A stretch of 63,625 bases of DNA, taken from assembly GCA_002104905.1 (NCBI GenBank), contig MCFE01000517.1, positions 1 through 63,625 on the forward strand, in the 5' to 3' direction. The notes under the pieces are model-generated. The model had not been told where the DNA came from. It was given only the letters and a program-made list of their open reading frames with translations, and did not search any database. Below are positions 45,964 to 55,550 of this stretch, in pieces; within the stretch, counting starts at the first letter, position 1; the number at the start of each line of letters is the position of its first letter. The DNA is from Basidiobolus meristosporus CBS 931.73 (taxonomy: Eukaryota > Basidiobolomycota > Basidiobolomycetes > Basidiobolales > Basidiobolaceae). The translations under genes and the position numbers were made by a program.

Positions 45964-46706
45964 TGCAATTGCTTTGAATTGCTCATATTTGTAATGATCC
46001 TGACAACCCGTTTTTTTTGCCATCCGAATTGAGCCATTGCAAATCAGTGATCATCAAATTTTTGATAAAAGTAATATAAAGGTTGTCTCACATTTGAGAC
46101 AGAACACCTATAAATAAACACCCTGCATATATATACATCATTTGTAATACCAGTGCAGCTATTGGATCCGTTTTGCACCTACACAATTGCTTGCGTGCTA
46201 GCTATGACACCTTGTCCAATCACTAGGATCAGGGATTTACTTGCCCAATGGGCAAAATGGAATATTTGATGGCAAATCAGGTAGCTTTTTTAGTAGTTAA
46301 TGAGGCAATTGGGGGCTGCCAGCTTCAGGATACTTTTGGATCAATTAACCACTGAGATACTGTCCAATTGGAGTGAGGGTAACCAAAATGGTAAGTATCA
46401 GTGTAGTTTATAGTGTGGTACACATTTATTTTCATTTACATTAAAGAAACATATCCAAATACCGGATTTTACCTGCCATAATAGCGGTATCCAATTGCTC
46501 ACGTGATGCAAATATTACAAGTTGGCACAATCATCCGTGCCAACCTCATTGTGTCAGATTGTGCCATAGTGTGCAAGATTGTCCCGCACAGTGTGAAATT
46601 GTCCAAGAACAATCCTGCCTTCTGGTGGCTATAATATTGCGCCTGATTGTTCTTGACAACCGTGGATTGCGCCGTGCACCCTGGCACGGTACAATGGAAC
46701 AAGTCT
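45964..46706. other. H1 right-arm non-coding end
   Basis: Non-coding arm sequence, inverted copy of 40806-41490 and 39665-39732. Ends with the terminal repeat (GGTACAATGGAACAAGTCT). Confidence 0.75.
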
Positions 46707-46949
46707 AATGCTATTATATCACTTTTTGGTCAATACTCATGTTAATCTAAGACAGTCTTGTATTTGAGACATTCCACCTTCATGAATGTAAGATTCAATG
46801 ATGACCCGCCATAGTACGCATTACAAATAAGGTTGTGGCACCACATAAACATGTATATGTAGAACTATTTCCCCCTTGGTTTGACTCACTTCCATGTATA
46901 TGCCACCAAAAATAAAGCACAGTCATCTGGTTCCCAACTAAACCCCATT
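46707..46949. other. K4 intergenic/promoter region
   Basis: Conserved K sequence upstream of gene 1, colinear with 7951-8189. On its left the former transposase side has been deleted, and H1 sits at the junction. Confidence 0.5.
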
Positions 46950-48846
46950 GTGGACTGCAACAGAAGAACAGTTGGACAACAGCTAGCTTTGACATATATT
47001 GCAACTTGCAGGGCCACTTCCAAACAAGGCCATGTTAGCCGTTTGCACACTTAAGGTAATAATGCAGACTCCACAGGCTCTCAGTTGAGTAGACAATTGA
47101 GAACCTCTGCTGAGCTAGAAGCTGACTGGTATGCTCAGGCAGATGAGAATGTAGCAAATGCAGTACCCTCAGTTGAAGACCAGCAAGTGGCTGTCATAAC
47201 ATCACCACCACCCATATCAGCAAGTACATTGACAGCTTGTACCAAAGCATTAATAAAGCAATTAGGTGCAGTGGCTGATGGGATAGATGCAATGGCCCAG
47301 AGAAATCAGGAAATAGTCCAGAAACATGATGAGTGGATGATACATATAGAGCAATCTGTATCCCAGGTAGAGAAGGCAGTATCTTTGCTGCAAAGAAGGA
47401 ACTCAAGTAGCTCAATGTCACAGACAAGAATTGAGCCATTTCCCAATGTCACAGCCCAGGAACAACATAGAGTCTTTGAAGCACAACAACAGTGCCCAAA
47501 GATAAAGCCCACAGAAAAACCTATCACAGCACGGGAGGGAGACAATGTGATATTAATACCAAAGCCTAAAAGTCAAAAGACATTGAAGATCTATGAAGCT
47601 GTTGAGTGCAATAATGAAGAGTGGGCTAATATTCAAGAGGCCATCAGAAATTTAGCATGCCATCACCTTAAGGCTGGCATACCATAGGACCATCAGGAAC
47701 TTAAGGCCAAGCAGAATGCACTTGACTTGTTTCATGAGCATTATCCTGGATTCAAATGGGCAAATGGATTTTGGTCCAGCATTAGTATGCTAACAAGGTA
47801 TATTAAGAGTAGCAGGAACTATCAAAGGCAGAAGAATAAGGGAGCCATAGCTAAAAACCAGCAGCTTCCTCAAGAGCCCATTACAAGCAGGGCCAAAAGC
47901 TCCAGTCAAGTGTCAAAGGGATGTCAGGTAGCTGGAAGAGTGTCAATTAGGGGCAAGCAGGCAGACATGGATGCACCAGCTCAACATTTTTCAAGGAAAA
48001 AGCGTAGTACCACTCAAGAAGTGCTTAGTCAAAGTAGCAGTGAAGGACCTGGCAGTGATTAAGACCAGCAGCTTTTACAGGGGCCTGTCACAACTATGGT
48101 TCAGAGCTTGAAACAAGAGGAAAAGAAATGTCAGGTTGCCTGAAGAGTACCAGCAAGGAACAAGCAGGCCAAAACAAATATGTCAAAGCAGTGTTTATCA
48201 AGGAGAAAGCGTAGTTCATTACAAGAAGCACTCAGATAGAGTAGCTGTGAAAGACCTGGCTGTGATGAAGAAAAAGGTATTGGAAAAATGTCTACCCAAG
48301 TCTGAGACAGGGAGGCATGAAGAAAATACTGCAGTTCTTGCCAATTAACGTTGCAAGCTTGGATCAGACTGAATCCCATCATAGCCAAGAAGAATTACCA
48401 ACAAGAAAACAGCTGCTTTCACAAGAGTTGGAAGTGCAGCCAGTTGAGCTACACTCCAGCATGGTAGATGATTTTGCAGAAAAAGGCAATTTGTCTGCCA
48501 TAGCCTCCACATCCTACATTATTGACAGATTGGAGATCCCACTGACAGACAAGGATACAATGTCAAGAGCTTGAAAGACAATCACAATGCCTTCAGTGGA
48601 ATTTGGAGCATCAATAGGCACACTAAGAGGTTGCAGCACTTTCTCAGGAGCAGTGCTCAGGAAAACACACTTGAATTTTGCAAAGATTTATTGCAAAGAC
48701 TGGCAGATGAGGTGCAAGACCTTGCAGTGCCAGCTGAATACCAGGACATGAGGGAACCATTGAATGAACAGTGGCATAAAGCCATTGGGTTCTTGCCAAA
48801 GTTATGGAACCACAGCTTTGTAGCAGAAATACTTTTTGAGTGGTGA
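46950..48846 (+). pseudogene. K4 gene 1, coiled-coil accessory protein, most complete copy
   Basis: Unrecognised protein of roughly 600 residues, the best copy in the window. The main open piece starts at 47085 (MSRQLRTSAELEADWYAQAD). It runs through GIDAMAQRNQEIVQKHDEWM and EKAVSLLQRRNSSSSMSQ (coiled coil), KTLKIYEAVECNNEEWANIQ, and, after one TAG at 47685 (Trp in copies K1 and K3), LDLFHEHYPGFKWANGFWSS. Then come at least two imperfect basic repeats (CQVAGRVSIRGKQADMDAPA followed by SRKKRSTTQEVLSQSS, and a second set near 48130-48230). After a frameshift it continues with SHHSQEELPTRKQLLSQELE and, last, RLQHFLRSSAQENTLEFCKD ending at 48846. No enzymatic motif is visible. Being conserved in every K copy, it is probably an accessory transposition protein. 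Confidence 0.68.
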
Positions 48847-49294
48847 GCTTTAATGGAAATACTTTTTGAGTGTGGGGTTGAGCTTAATGTTAGTGTAGGG
48901 TGTAGGGGCTTTTTTGGGTCAATATAATTAGTAATTGAGGTACAACTGAAGTTTCAACAGAAACAAGTCAATTTATATACATGAAAAGTAAGAGAAACAG
49001 TTACCTCAGCAAGTAAGGAGTGCAAAAAGAGGCAATACCCAATCAATGCACACAAATGTGGGAGGTGATTGAGTGTCCAGGATCAGAAAGTGATGAAATT
49101 GGCAGGGAAACAGTCAAAAGCCACTTATACATTGTTGTGATGAAAAATTTGACCAAGTTTTTGTGAAATCTGGGGTGCAATTATTTATCAATGGTCTCTG
49201 GATGGTGTCCTGATGGGATCAGTACCTCTTAGTCATGGGACTTCAACTTTCTGATGGCCTTTTGATGGGAGCATTACAATAATTTTTCATAGGG
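48847..49294. other. K4 subterminal region, gene-1 side
   Basis: Non-coding end of K4, ending at the terminus TTTTTCATAGGG. It includes GTGATTGAGTGTCCAGGATC and GTGTCCTGATGGGATCAGTA tracts shared with the other copies. Confidence 0.65.
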
Positions 49295-50840
49295 ACAGAT
49301 TCTCTACTAATAAAGTACTTCTCTCAGACTCCAATGAGTACTTATACTCAGGTGCAAAAACTAAAGTGCAAAGACTGGATGAGCTGGATATGTACTTATT
49401 CAAGTGGCCTTTTGAAGCCATTTCTACTAAGTGTACATTGAAAGCATTAGGAGCTATATGTTGACATTGTTGGAGTATTTACCCAGAAGCAGATCACCAT
49501 TGCCAACTTGATGCATATACAGCTTTTATGCAAGGAGTTTGTGATGGAATTTGAATGGCTATAATGCAAGGATAAAGCTGATCACATAGATCTTTGCTGT
49601 TAATGTATCCATTCTATATTCTATCTTGCTTGGTGTGTGGATAATATTTGGCCTTGCTTCACCTTTTGGGAGTTTCCTCTGGAGCAGATATGTGGGGAGA
49701 TAGGAAGACAATTCAAGTTGTAGGTACTACCATATCCCAATCTCATCTAGAATATTACCTTCAAGTCTGTCATGAATGTGAAGAGTTTTCAAATCAAGGA
49801 CAGCCAGGAATAGTTGGAAATACTGAGGACAGAAGTGCACATGGAGGCACCTTTGCCTCTAGCAATATGAAGCCAAGCAGCCCCAATGTGTTGGTAATCA
49901 GTTAAGTAATGCAAAGTTGGGTTGGGTGCAACTGACAGCTCATGTTAGTAGAGCCACTTTAACAAAGTATTCTGGGTTTCACTTGGTCATATGCCAGTTT
50001 CCATGCCATTCAATATGGAAATCACCCAAACAAGAGCCAGAGCTCACCTATCAGGGGGGCTAGAATCCTGCAGGGAGAAGGAATATATTGGCTAAATACC
50101 AATAAGTTCTTTGCTGAGATTCAGGAGTTACTCATGGCAAAAGGGGCCGCAACCAAGTAAATGTTTGCAGGATCTATTTGTTACCAACAATACAATGTAT
50201 ATGCCAACTTTGCAAGTATCTCACTAAAATGCTATAAAGTTGAGGTGATTGAATTGTGTCAATTGCAGTGGGTTGCACATATTCAGAGGTAAATAAGCAG
50301 GAGGCCATAGTTTTTTTTATTCAAACTTTATGCAGAATACCTAAGGTAGTAGTAGGTAAATGAATACATAGGGGTGACTTTACTGTGGTAATATGAATGG
50401 TGCAAGGGGAGGTGGAAAAAGGAAATATCATTTGGTAAACTGGTATGGTAGCATCATACAGAACAAGCTGTAAGCTGCTACACTCCCATAATAATGCCAG
50501 CAGAGGTTTGCAATGAGACCATTAGAACACTGTCAAGTTTCTTGTTATATAAGGCAACTGGATGTATTGGCTGGTTAGGTCTGCTCATATATATGTAGAG
50601 TGCATCAGGACTATTAGAATACCATGTAATTCTTGTCTAAAGACAGCTAAAATACCAACAAGTTGTTAACTTTTTTTTTGCAGTAAAATCAGCAGAATAC
50701 CATTGCAATTCTGTCAGAAGATTGTGTAGAGGGCCAATAATTCTGAGCTGCCAGCATTACAATGGACTCATTGCAGGATCCAAACAGCTGATCTGGATTG
50801 GATCAACCTGTAGGACAAAATTATTTTTCATATGGAGTAC
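49295..50840 (+). pseudogene. K5 transposase gene 2, part after K4, and K5 terminus
   Basis: Plus-strand continuation from 38937: TGGATGAGCTGGATATGTAC region, the HLLHL-equivalent region near 49610 and LGVSSGADMWGDRKTIQVVG (49650-49720, shifted frame of the FWEFPME block). The C-terminal region follows, then the subterminal end with GATTGGATCAACCTGTAGGA and terminus TTATTTTTCATATGG at about 50840. Many stops. Confidence 0.68.
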
Positions 50841-51557
50841 TACAAGGTGTTTTGAGGATATTCAGGAGGTACTTGTGGCAAAAGTGGTGGTAACCAAGGA
50901 CTAGATTGCAGGATGTATGTGCTCCCGGCAGTACAAGGTATATGGCAACTTTGCAAGTACCACACTAAAATCTGTAAGGTTGAGGTGATAAAAGTGTATC
51001 AATTGCAGTGGTTGTGCATATATGTAGAGGTTTGTATGTAGGAGGCAATAGTTTTTTTTTTATTCAAACTACATGTGGAATACACTGGGTAGTAGGGGGT
51101 AAGCAAGTAAACTGGGGTGATTCTACAATGAAATAGATGAATGGTGAATGCAAGGCAGCAATAGCAAATACCATTTGGTAAATTGGTATAGTTACATTAT
51201 GCAGCACTAGAGGTAGGTCTCCATACTGCTTTTATAATGCTAACAGAAGTCCACTTTAAGCCATGAAATTTTTACCATGTATAGGATTTGAAATACTTGG
51301 AGGTTAGGGCCACTTAAATGAGCATATGCTGCAATAAGACTGTCAGAATGAAATTGAAACCTGCTAAAGGACTGCCTGAACACCGTCAAGTTTACTTACT
51401 GATAGAGCAGTAGAATCAGCAAAGCACTGTCACAGTCCCATGATAAGATCAAAAGGGTGTCAATAATTCCAAGCTGTCAGCACCATCACAATTCCATTGT
51501 GGAATCTTTACAGCTGATTTGGACTGGATCCACCTGCAAGACCAAATTACTATTTAT
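50841..51557 (+). pseudogene. K transposase C-terminal region, further tandem copy
   Basis: Starts within the C-terminal domain (GAGGATATTCAGGAGGTACT), runs to the K terminus near 51557 (TCCACCTGCAAGACC then ATTACTATTTATGGGG). Truncated at its left end against the terminus of K5. No open frame of note. Confidence 0.55.
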
Positions 51558-53617
51558 GGGGTAGTAATAATTAGACAAAAAATCTTCAATATTGTAATGC
51601 CACAACAAATACAGACTGACTATTCATATCTGCACTAGATATGAGCACAAACAAGGATTCTGAGACTGAGTACATTGACACTGGAGCATCTCAACACTTT
51701 ATATGCCAAAAAGAACTTTTCCCCAAAATCAAGAGGTTCCAATGAAGATGGTTTCATAGGTGATGAAAGTACACCTGTTGCAGTTGGAGAAGGAACTAGC
51801 CAATTAAATGTCTCAAGTAGTGAAGGAAGCCACATGCACATCTTCAAGGAAGTATTTTAGACTTGTTCTGTTGGATAGTCCCAAATGATGCCATAGTGTG
51901 CCAGAGAGGCCAAGTGAAACTATACTTGGCCACAGAGTGTGAAACATAGCTCTGCATCTTCATACAAAGCAGCCCCTGTGTTTCACCTATGATGCAGCAG
52001 AAAATCCATTTCTTTATGTTTTTTTGTGGATTAATGTTGTACAAGATGTGTAAGGGCACAAAAGGATAGAAGATATGCATCTGGTACTCAATACCCATGG
52101 TACTCTGGATCCAGCTCATGTGGCTTGTAACATGTCACAAAAATACATGGCACTATCTTGGTCCACTGGAACTATCTGGCACTATAAGTGCTTTGTATTG
52201 ATCTTACTTTAGCGCTAATAATTAAATAAATTGCCAGATAGTTCCAGTGGACCAAGATAGTGCCATGTATTTTTGTGACATGTTATAAGCCACATGAGCT
52301 AGATTCAGAGTGCCATGAGTATTGAGTATCAGATACATATCTTCAATGCTTTTGTGCACTTACACATCCTGTACAACATTGACTTAAAAAAGGTCAAAAA
52401 TTGGATTTTCTTCAACACAATGGGTGAAACACAGGGGGTGCTTTGCATGAAGATGCAGAGCTATGCTGCACCCTCTGTGGCCAAGTATAGGCTCACTTGG
52501 CCTCCCTGGCACACAATGGCATCATTTGGCACTCATGGCTCAATGTAGCACTATCCAACAGAACAAGTCTTTTATGTAACAGAAATAGCCAAGTACACAC
52601 TATCTGTAAGCAAAGCCACAGGAGAAGGACTTAGATTTAGCTTTGACAATTCTGTATGCAAGATCACTGATCAAAATTGTGCCCATATTGCTTTGGGTAT
52701 CAGAGATCAGAGTTTATACAGGTTGAACTATATTCCATCATATCTGGAAGTTACTATATGTAACTTAAATGAAGAAACCCCAATGCTTTTGCATAGGAGA
52801 TTTGGACAGATTGATTTGTTTATTTGCTCACCTCATCAACAATCTGCTAATTTCCAGAGTAAAGCCTAATACCAATCTAATTTGGGGTACTGTAAGACAG
52901 CATATATGGGTAAAAAGCCAGAAACCATTTACAAGCTTTGATTTAACCAAAACTAGGAAAAATAAATCATATACACTCAGATCTGTGTAGGCCTATGCAA
53001 AACTTATCCTCAAGGGGGATGAAGTATTTCATCACTGTTGTTGATGATAATAGAAGATACCTGTGAGTCTACCTCAAAGAATGAATGAAAGAAGCACTGT
53101 CTTAGTTCATGGAATTAAACGCTATGCAGGGTAGAAAAACCAGTGAAAAAATCAAGAAAATATTCTATGACAATAGTGATGATTATACCTCAACACTCTT
53201 GGTCTGCTGCAGCAAAGTTCATAAGATAAAGCAGGAGATAACTATACCATGTTCATGATAGCAAAATGAAGTGGCAGAGTGTGCAAACATGTCAATAAAT
53301 GATATGGCAAGATATATGATCCATGATTGAAATTATCATATGATATATGGATTGAATAAGTTGCAACCGCTGTGTATCATAAGAAAAGATGTTATTGCAG
53401 AGGACATCACATTTCTACTCTATTTAAAGCATGATATGGATACAGATCAGGTGCAGAGCACCTAAGAATATTTGGCTGTAAAGCATATGCCAAGCAACTG
53501 CCTGAAACCTTTCCAAATGCAACCCAAAAGATGGAATATGCATACTTTTGGGCTGCTGCAATGAGAGTAGGCATATAGACTCTTCAATACTAAAGCAAAG
53601 ATTCTGATCAAATCCAG
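51558..53617 (+). pseudogene. Copia-1 copy C, decayed protease-integrase fragment
   Basis: Plus-strand Copia-1 remnant. It begins at the gag/protease junction (TATCTGCACTAGATATGAGC), keeps the protease DTGAS variant near 51680, and is interrupted by the foldback element (51859-52570, duplication TTT). It continues with SKATGEGLRFSFDNS-like sequence, the integrase zinc region and core (near 53150 and 53270) and the post-integrase linker to about 53617. Stops and indels are frequent. Its right end abuts K gene 1 sequence. Confidence 0.8.
51859..52570. mobile_element. 712-bp foldback element
   Basis: Nearly palindromic: arms 51859-52180 and 52233-52570 are inverted copies, separated by a loop of about 52 bp. 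Termini are AGACTTGTTCTGTTGGATAG and its complement. A 3-bp duplication TTT flanks it (51856-51858, 52571-52573), and the Copia-1 sequence is colinear when it is removed. It has no coding capacity beyond fortuitous frames. It shares termini with H1 and the MITE at 5028. A transcript or single strand would fold into a hairpin of more than 300 bp. Confidence 0.92.
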
Positions 53618-54701
53618 GAACTCAAAAGATTATCAAAATGGCTACAGTGAAATTTTGGAGCATTACTTGGTGAACCAAGAGGTTGCAGCACTTCTTCAAC
53701 AGCTGTGCTTCAGAAAACCCATTTGAATATTGCAAGGATTTATTGCAAAGACTGGCAGATGAGGTGCTAGACCTTGCAGTGCTGGCTGATACCAGGATGT
53801 ATTGGAACCAGTGAACAATCAATGGCATAAAGCTGTAGGGCTACCATCAAAGTCATGGAAAAATGGCATTATAGCAGAAATACTTATTGAATGGTGGATT
53901 TTGATGGAGTCACTTGTTGGGTGTGGGGTTGGGCCTAATGTCAGTGTTGAGAATATGGACTTGTGTAGGTCAGTACAATTGGCAAATGATGTACAACTGA
54001 AGTTTCAACCATAATAAACCACTCTCTGTGCATTAAAAGTAAGAAAATTGGTTGAGTCAGAAAGTAAGGAGTGCAAGAATGAGGTAATAGCCAATTAACA
54101 TAAACAAACATAGGAGGTGATTGAATGTCCAGGATCAGAAAGTGAGTGAATTGGCAGAGAGCTAATCAAAAGCCACTTATGTATGTTGTAAAAATTTGTA
54201 TTTTCCACCTAACTATTCACCTAACTTAGTCACTTAGATCATCACCTTCAAATCCTAGAGAATACTGACCAAATTCCTTGTCGGGATTTACTTAGAATAT
54301 TTTCACCAAAATACCAGGTACCCAGAACATGAAAATTCTCAAAGTTGTCCAAACAGCCCCAAACTTTGCACACATGTTCTTGGGACCTTCCTTAACCTAT
54401 TCTACGTGTTTGTAATGCCAAGACCATGTAAAAGTATAAAATACTACTTTTACATTCAATAAATCATTAAGTGAAAACCACATAATCTACTTGTTCTCCC
54501 AATTACTTCCAATATCTCCAAGACTCTTACAACAATGTATTGTTGTGATCAAAAATTTTGACCAAGTTTTTTGTGAAATCCAGGATGCAATTTTTTAATG
54601 CTCTTTGTACAGTGTCCTGATGGGATCAACACCTCTTAGTCATGGAACTTTAGTTTTGTGATGGCCTTTTGATGGGATCATTGCAATTACTTCTCATATG
54701 G
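53618..54701 (+). pseudogene. K fragment: gene 1 3' end and terminus
   Basis: Plus-strand end of gene 1 (TTGCAAAGACTGGCAGATGA, then WHKAVGLPSKSWKNGIIAEI and IEWW at 53810-53900), followed by the subterminal region and a terminus at about 54701 (TTACTTCTCATATGG). A Copia-1 solo LTR splits the subterminal part. It lies between two Copia-1 fragments that are not adjacent in the intact element. Confidence 0.68.
54184..54534 (+). repeat. Copia-1 solo LTR
   Basis: 351-bp LTR, TGTTGTAAAAATT...CTCTTACAACA, flanked by the 5-bp duplication ATGTA (54179-54183, 54535-54539). No internal sequence: the product of LTR-LTR recombination. Its sequence is close to the young LTR at 62753, so the original insertion was recent. 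Confidence 0.94.
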
Positions 54702-55032
54702 TAAGGAGTTCAAGATGTCCAATCTAGGAGTACTTAGTCACTACTTACAAACTAAGTTCTCCATAGACAGTGCTACCCAGACTATCACCCTCAGCCAGTT
54801 CAAGTAAACTCAAGATATACTTAAGAAGTACCAAATAGAAAACTGTACCAGCCACCATCCCAGTGGAGATAAACCTTAACTTGGTCAAAACACAACTATA
54901 TCAAGAGAGCTTGGAGCTATTGGAAGGCCCAGAATTCCCTTACCAATCTATGGCTGGCAGTCAGATAGATATCATGCTTAGAGCATATTTAGATTCCTGA
55001 TATTCAGTGCAAGTTGTCAGCCACCATTATTA
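54702..55032 (+). pseudogene. Copia-1 reverse transcriptase fragment
   Basis: Decayed piece corresponding to the region after YVDD (KEFKMSDLG.. equivalents) up to about the SVGVVSQ region, with stops. Adjacent to the K terminus on the left. Confidence 0.7.
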
Positions 55033-55414
55033 GTGTTGTAAAGTCTTGTTTGTGGTCACATTTAGTGTAGATATGAATAGTCTATCTTCAAATATTGCAG
55101 CATTTCTATATTCCGGCTTTTTCTGCTGACTATCTCTCTTTTTGAGTCACTGGTGTGATGTGTGTCCTTTCCTTTTGCAGCAGTTGCAAAACAGGCTGCT
55201 GTTGCCTTCAAATGGTCTTGGGTATCTCCTTTGTGGATTATCACTGCTTATTAAGGCAGTTTCTTCTTCCTTCTTATTGGCACTTGGTTTTCTTAATTCT
55301 TCATCCAGAATCCTTCCATATACATAATCTAAGGTCAAATCTTCAGTTCTGGACTCCAGGGCAGAAAAAAGGCCCTGGAACTCAACTGTCAGGCAACTCA
55401 GGAAGGTTACTATT
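55033..55414 (-). pseudogene. Copia-1 gag fragment, inverted
   Basis: Minus-strand Gag end with LDEELRKPSANKKEEETALI and the knuckle CNCCKRKGHTSHQ (last Cys altered). It is in opposite orientation to the copies on either side, so an inversion or independent fragment insertion is implied. Confidence 0.75.
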
Positions 55415-55550
55415 ATTGTAAAAATTTGTAATTCCACCTAAATATTCACCTAACTTAGCCACTTAGATCATTACCCTCAAATCCTAGAGAATACTGACCA
55501 AATTCCTTGTTAAGACTTACTTAAAATATTTTCACCAAAATACCAGGTAC

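Larger units (their letters stand above)
39665..46706. mobile_element. H1, Harbinger-like element with long inverted arms
   Basis: About 7 kb with terminal inverted repeats AGACTTGTTCCATTGTACC at both ends, flanked by the 3-bp duplication AAT (39662-39664, 46707-46709). The left arm (39665-42055, minus the LTR-X insertion) and the right arm (44612-46706) are inverted copies of each other, so most of the element can fold back. A DDE transposase lies between them on the minus strand. The left arm lacks about 0.8 kb present in the right arm. Three-bp duplication plus a DDE_Tnp_4-type transposase point to PIF/Harbinger, though the termini and the AAT target are not the classic ones. It lies within K4. 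Confidence 0.8.
38938..49294. mobile_element. K4, complete K-family element nested in K5
   Basis: Bounded by inverted termini CCCTATGAACAATAATTTGG (left) and CAATAATTTTTCATAGGG (right) and flanked by a 3-bp duplication ACA (38935-38937, 49295-49297). The flanks are two halves of the same transposase sequence in K5, so both boundaries are well supported. Contents: transposase 3' region on minus (38938-39664), H1 insertion (39665-46706), intergenic region, gene 1 on plus (46950-48846) and subterminal region. The transposase core is deleted, so K4 is non-autonomous; without H1 it is about 3.3 kb. Confidence 0.88.

Noticed and set aside
42059-46706. AGACTTGTTC at 42059 and its complement at 46706 considered as one 4.6-kb element
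   Set aside because: The flanks give no matching duplication, and the terminus at 39665 matches 46706 over about 70 bp, much better than 42059 does.
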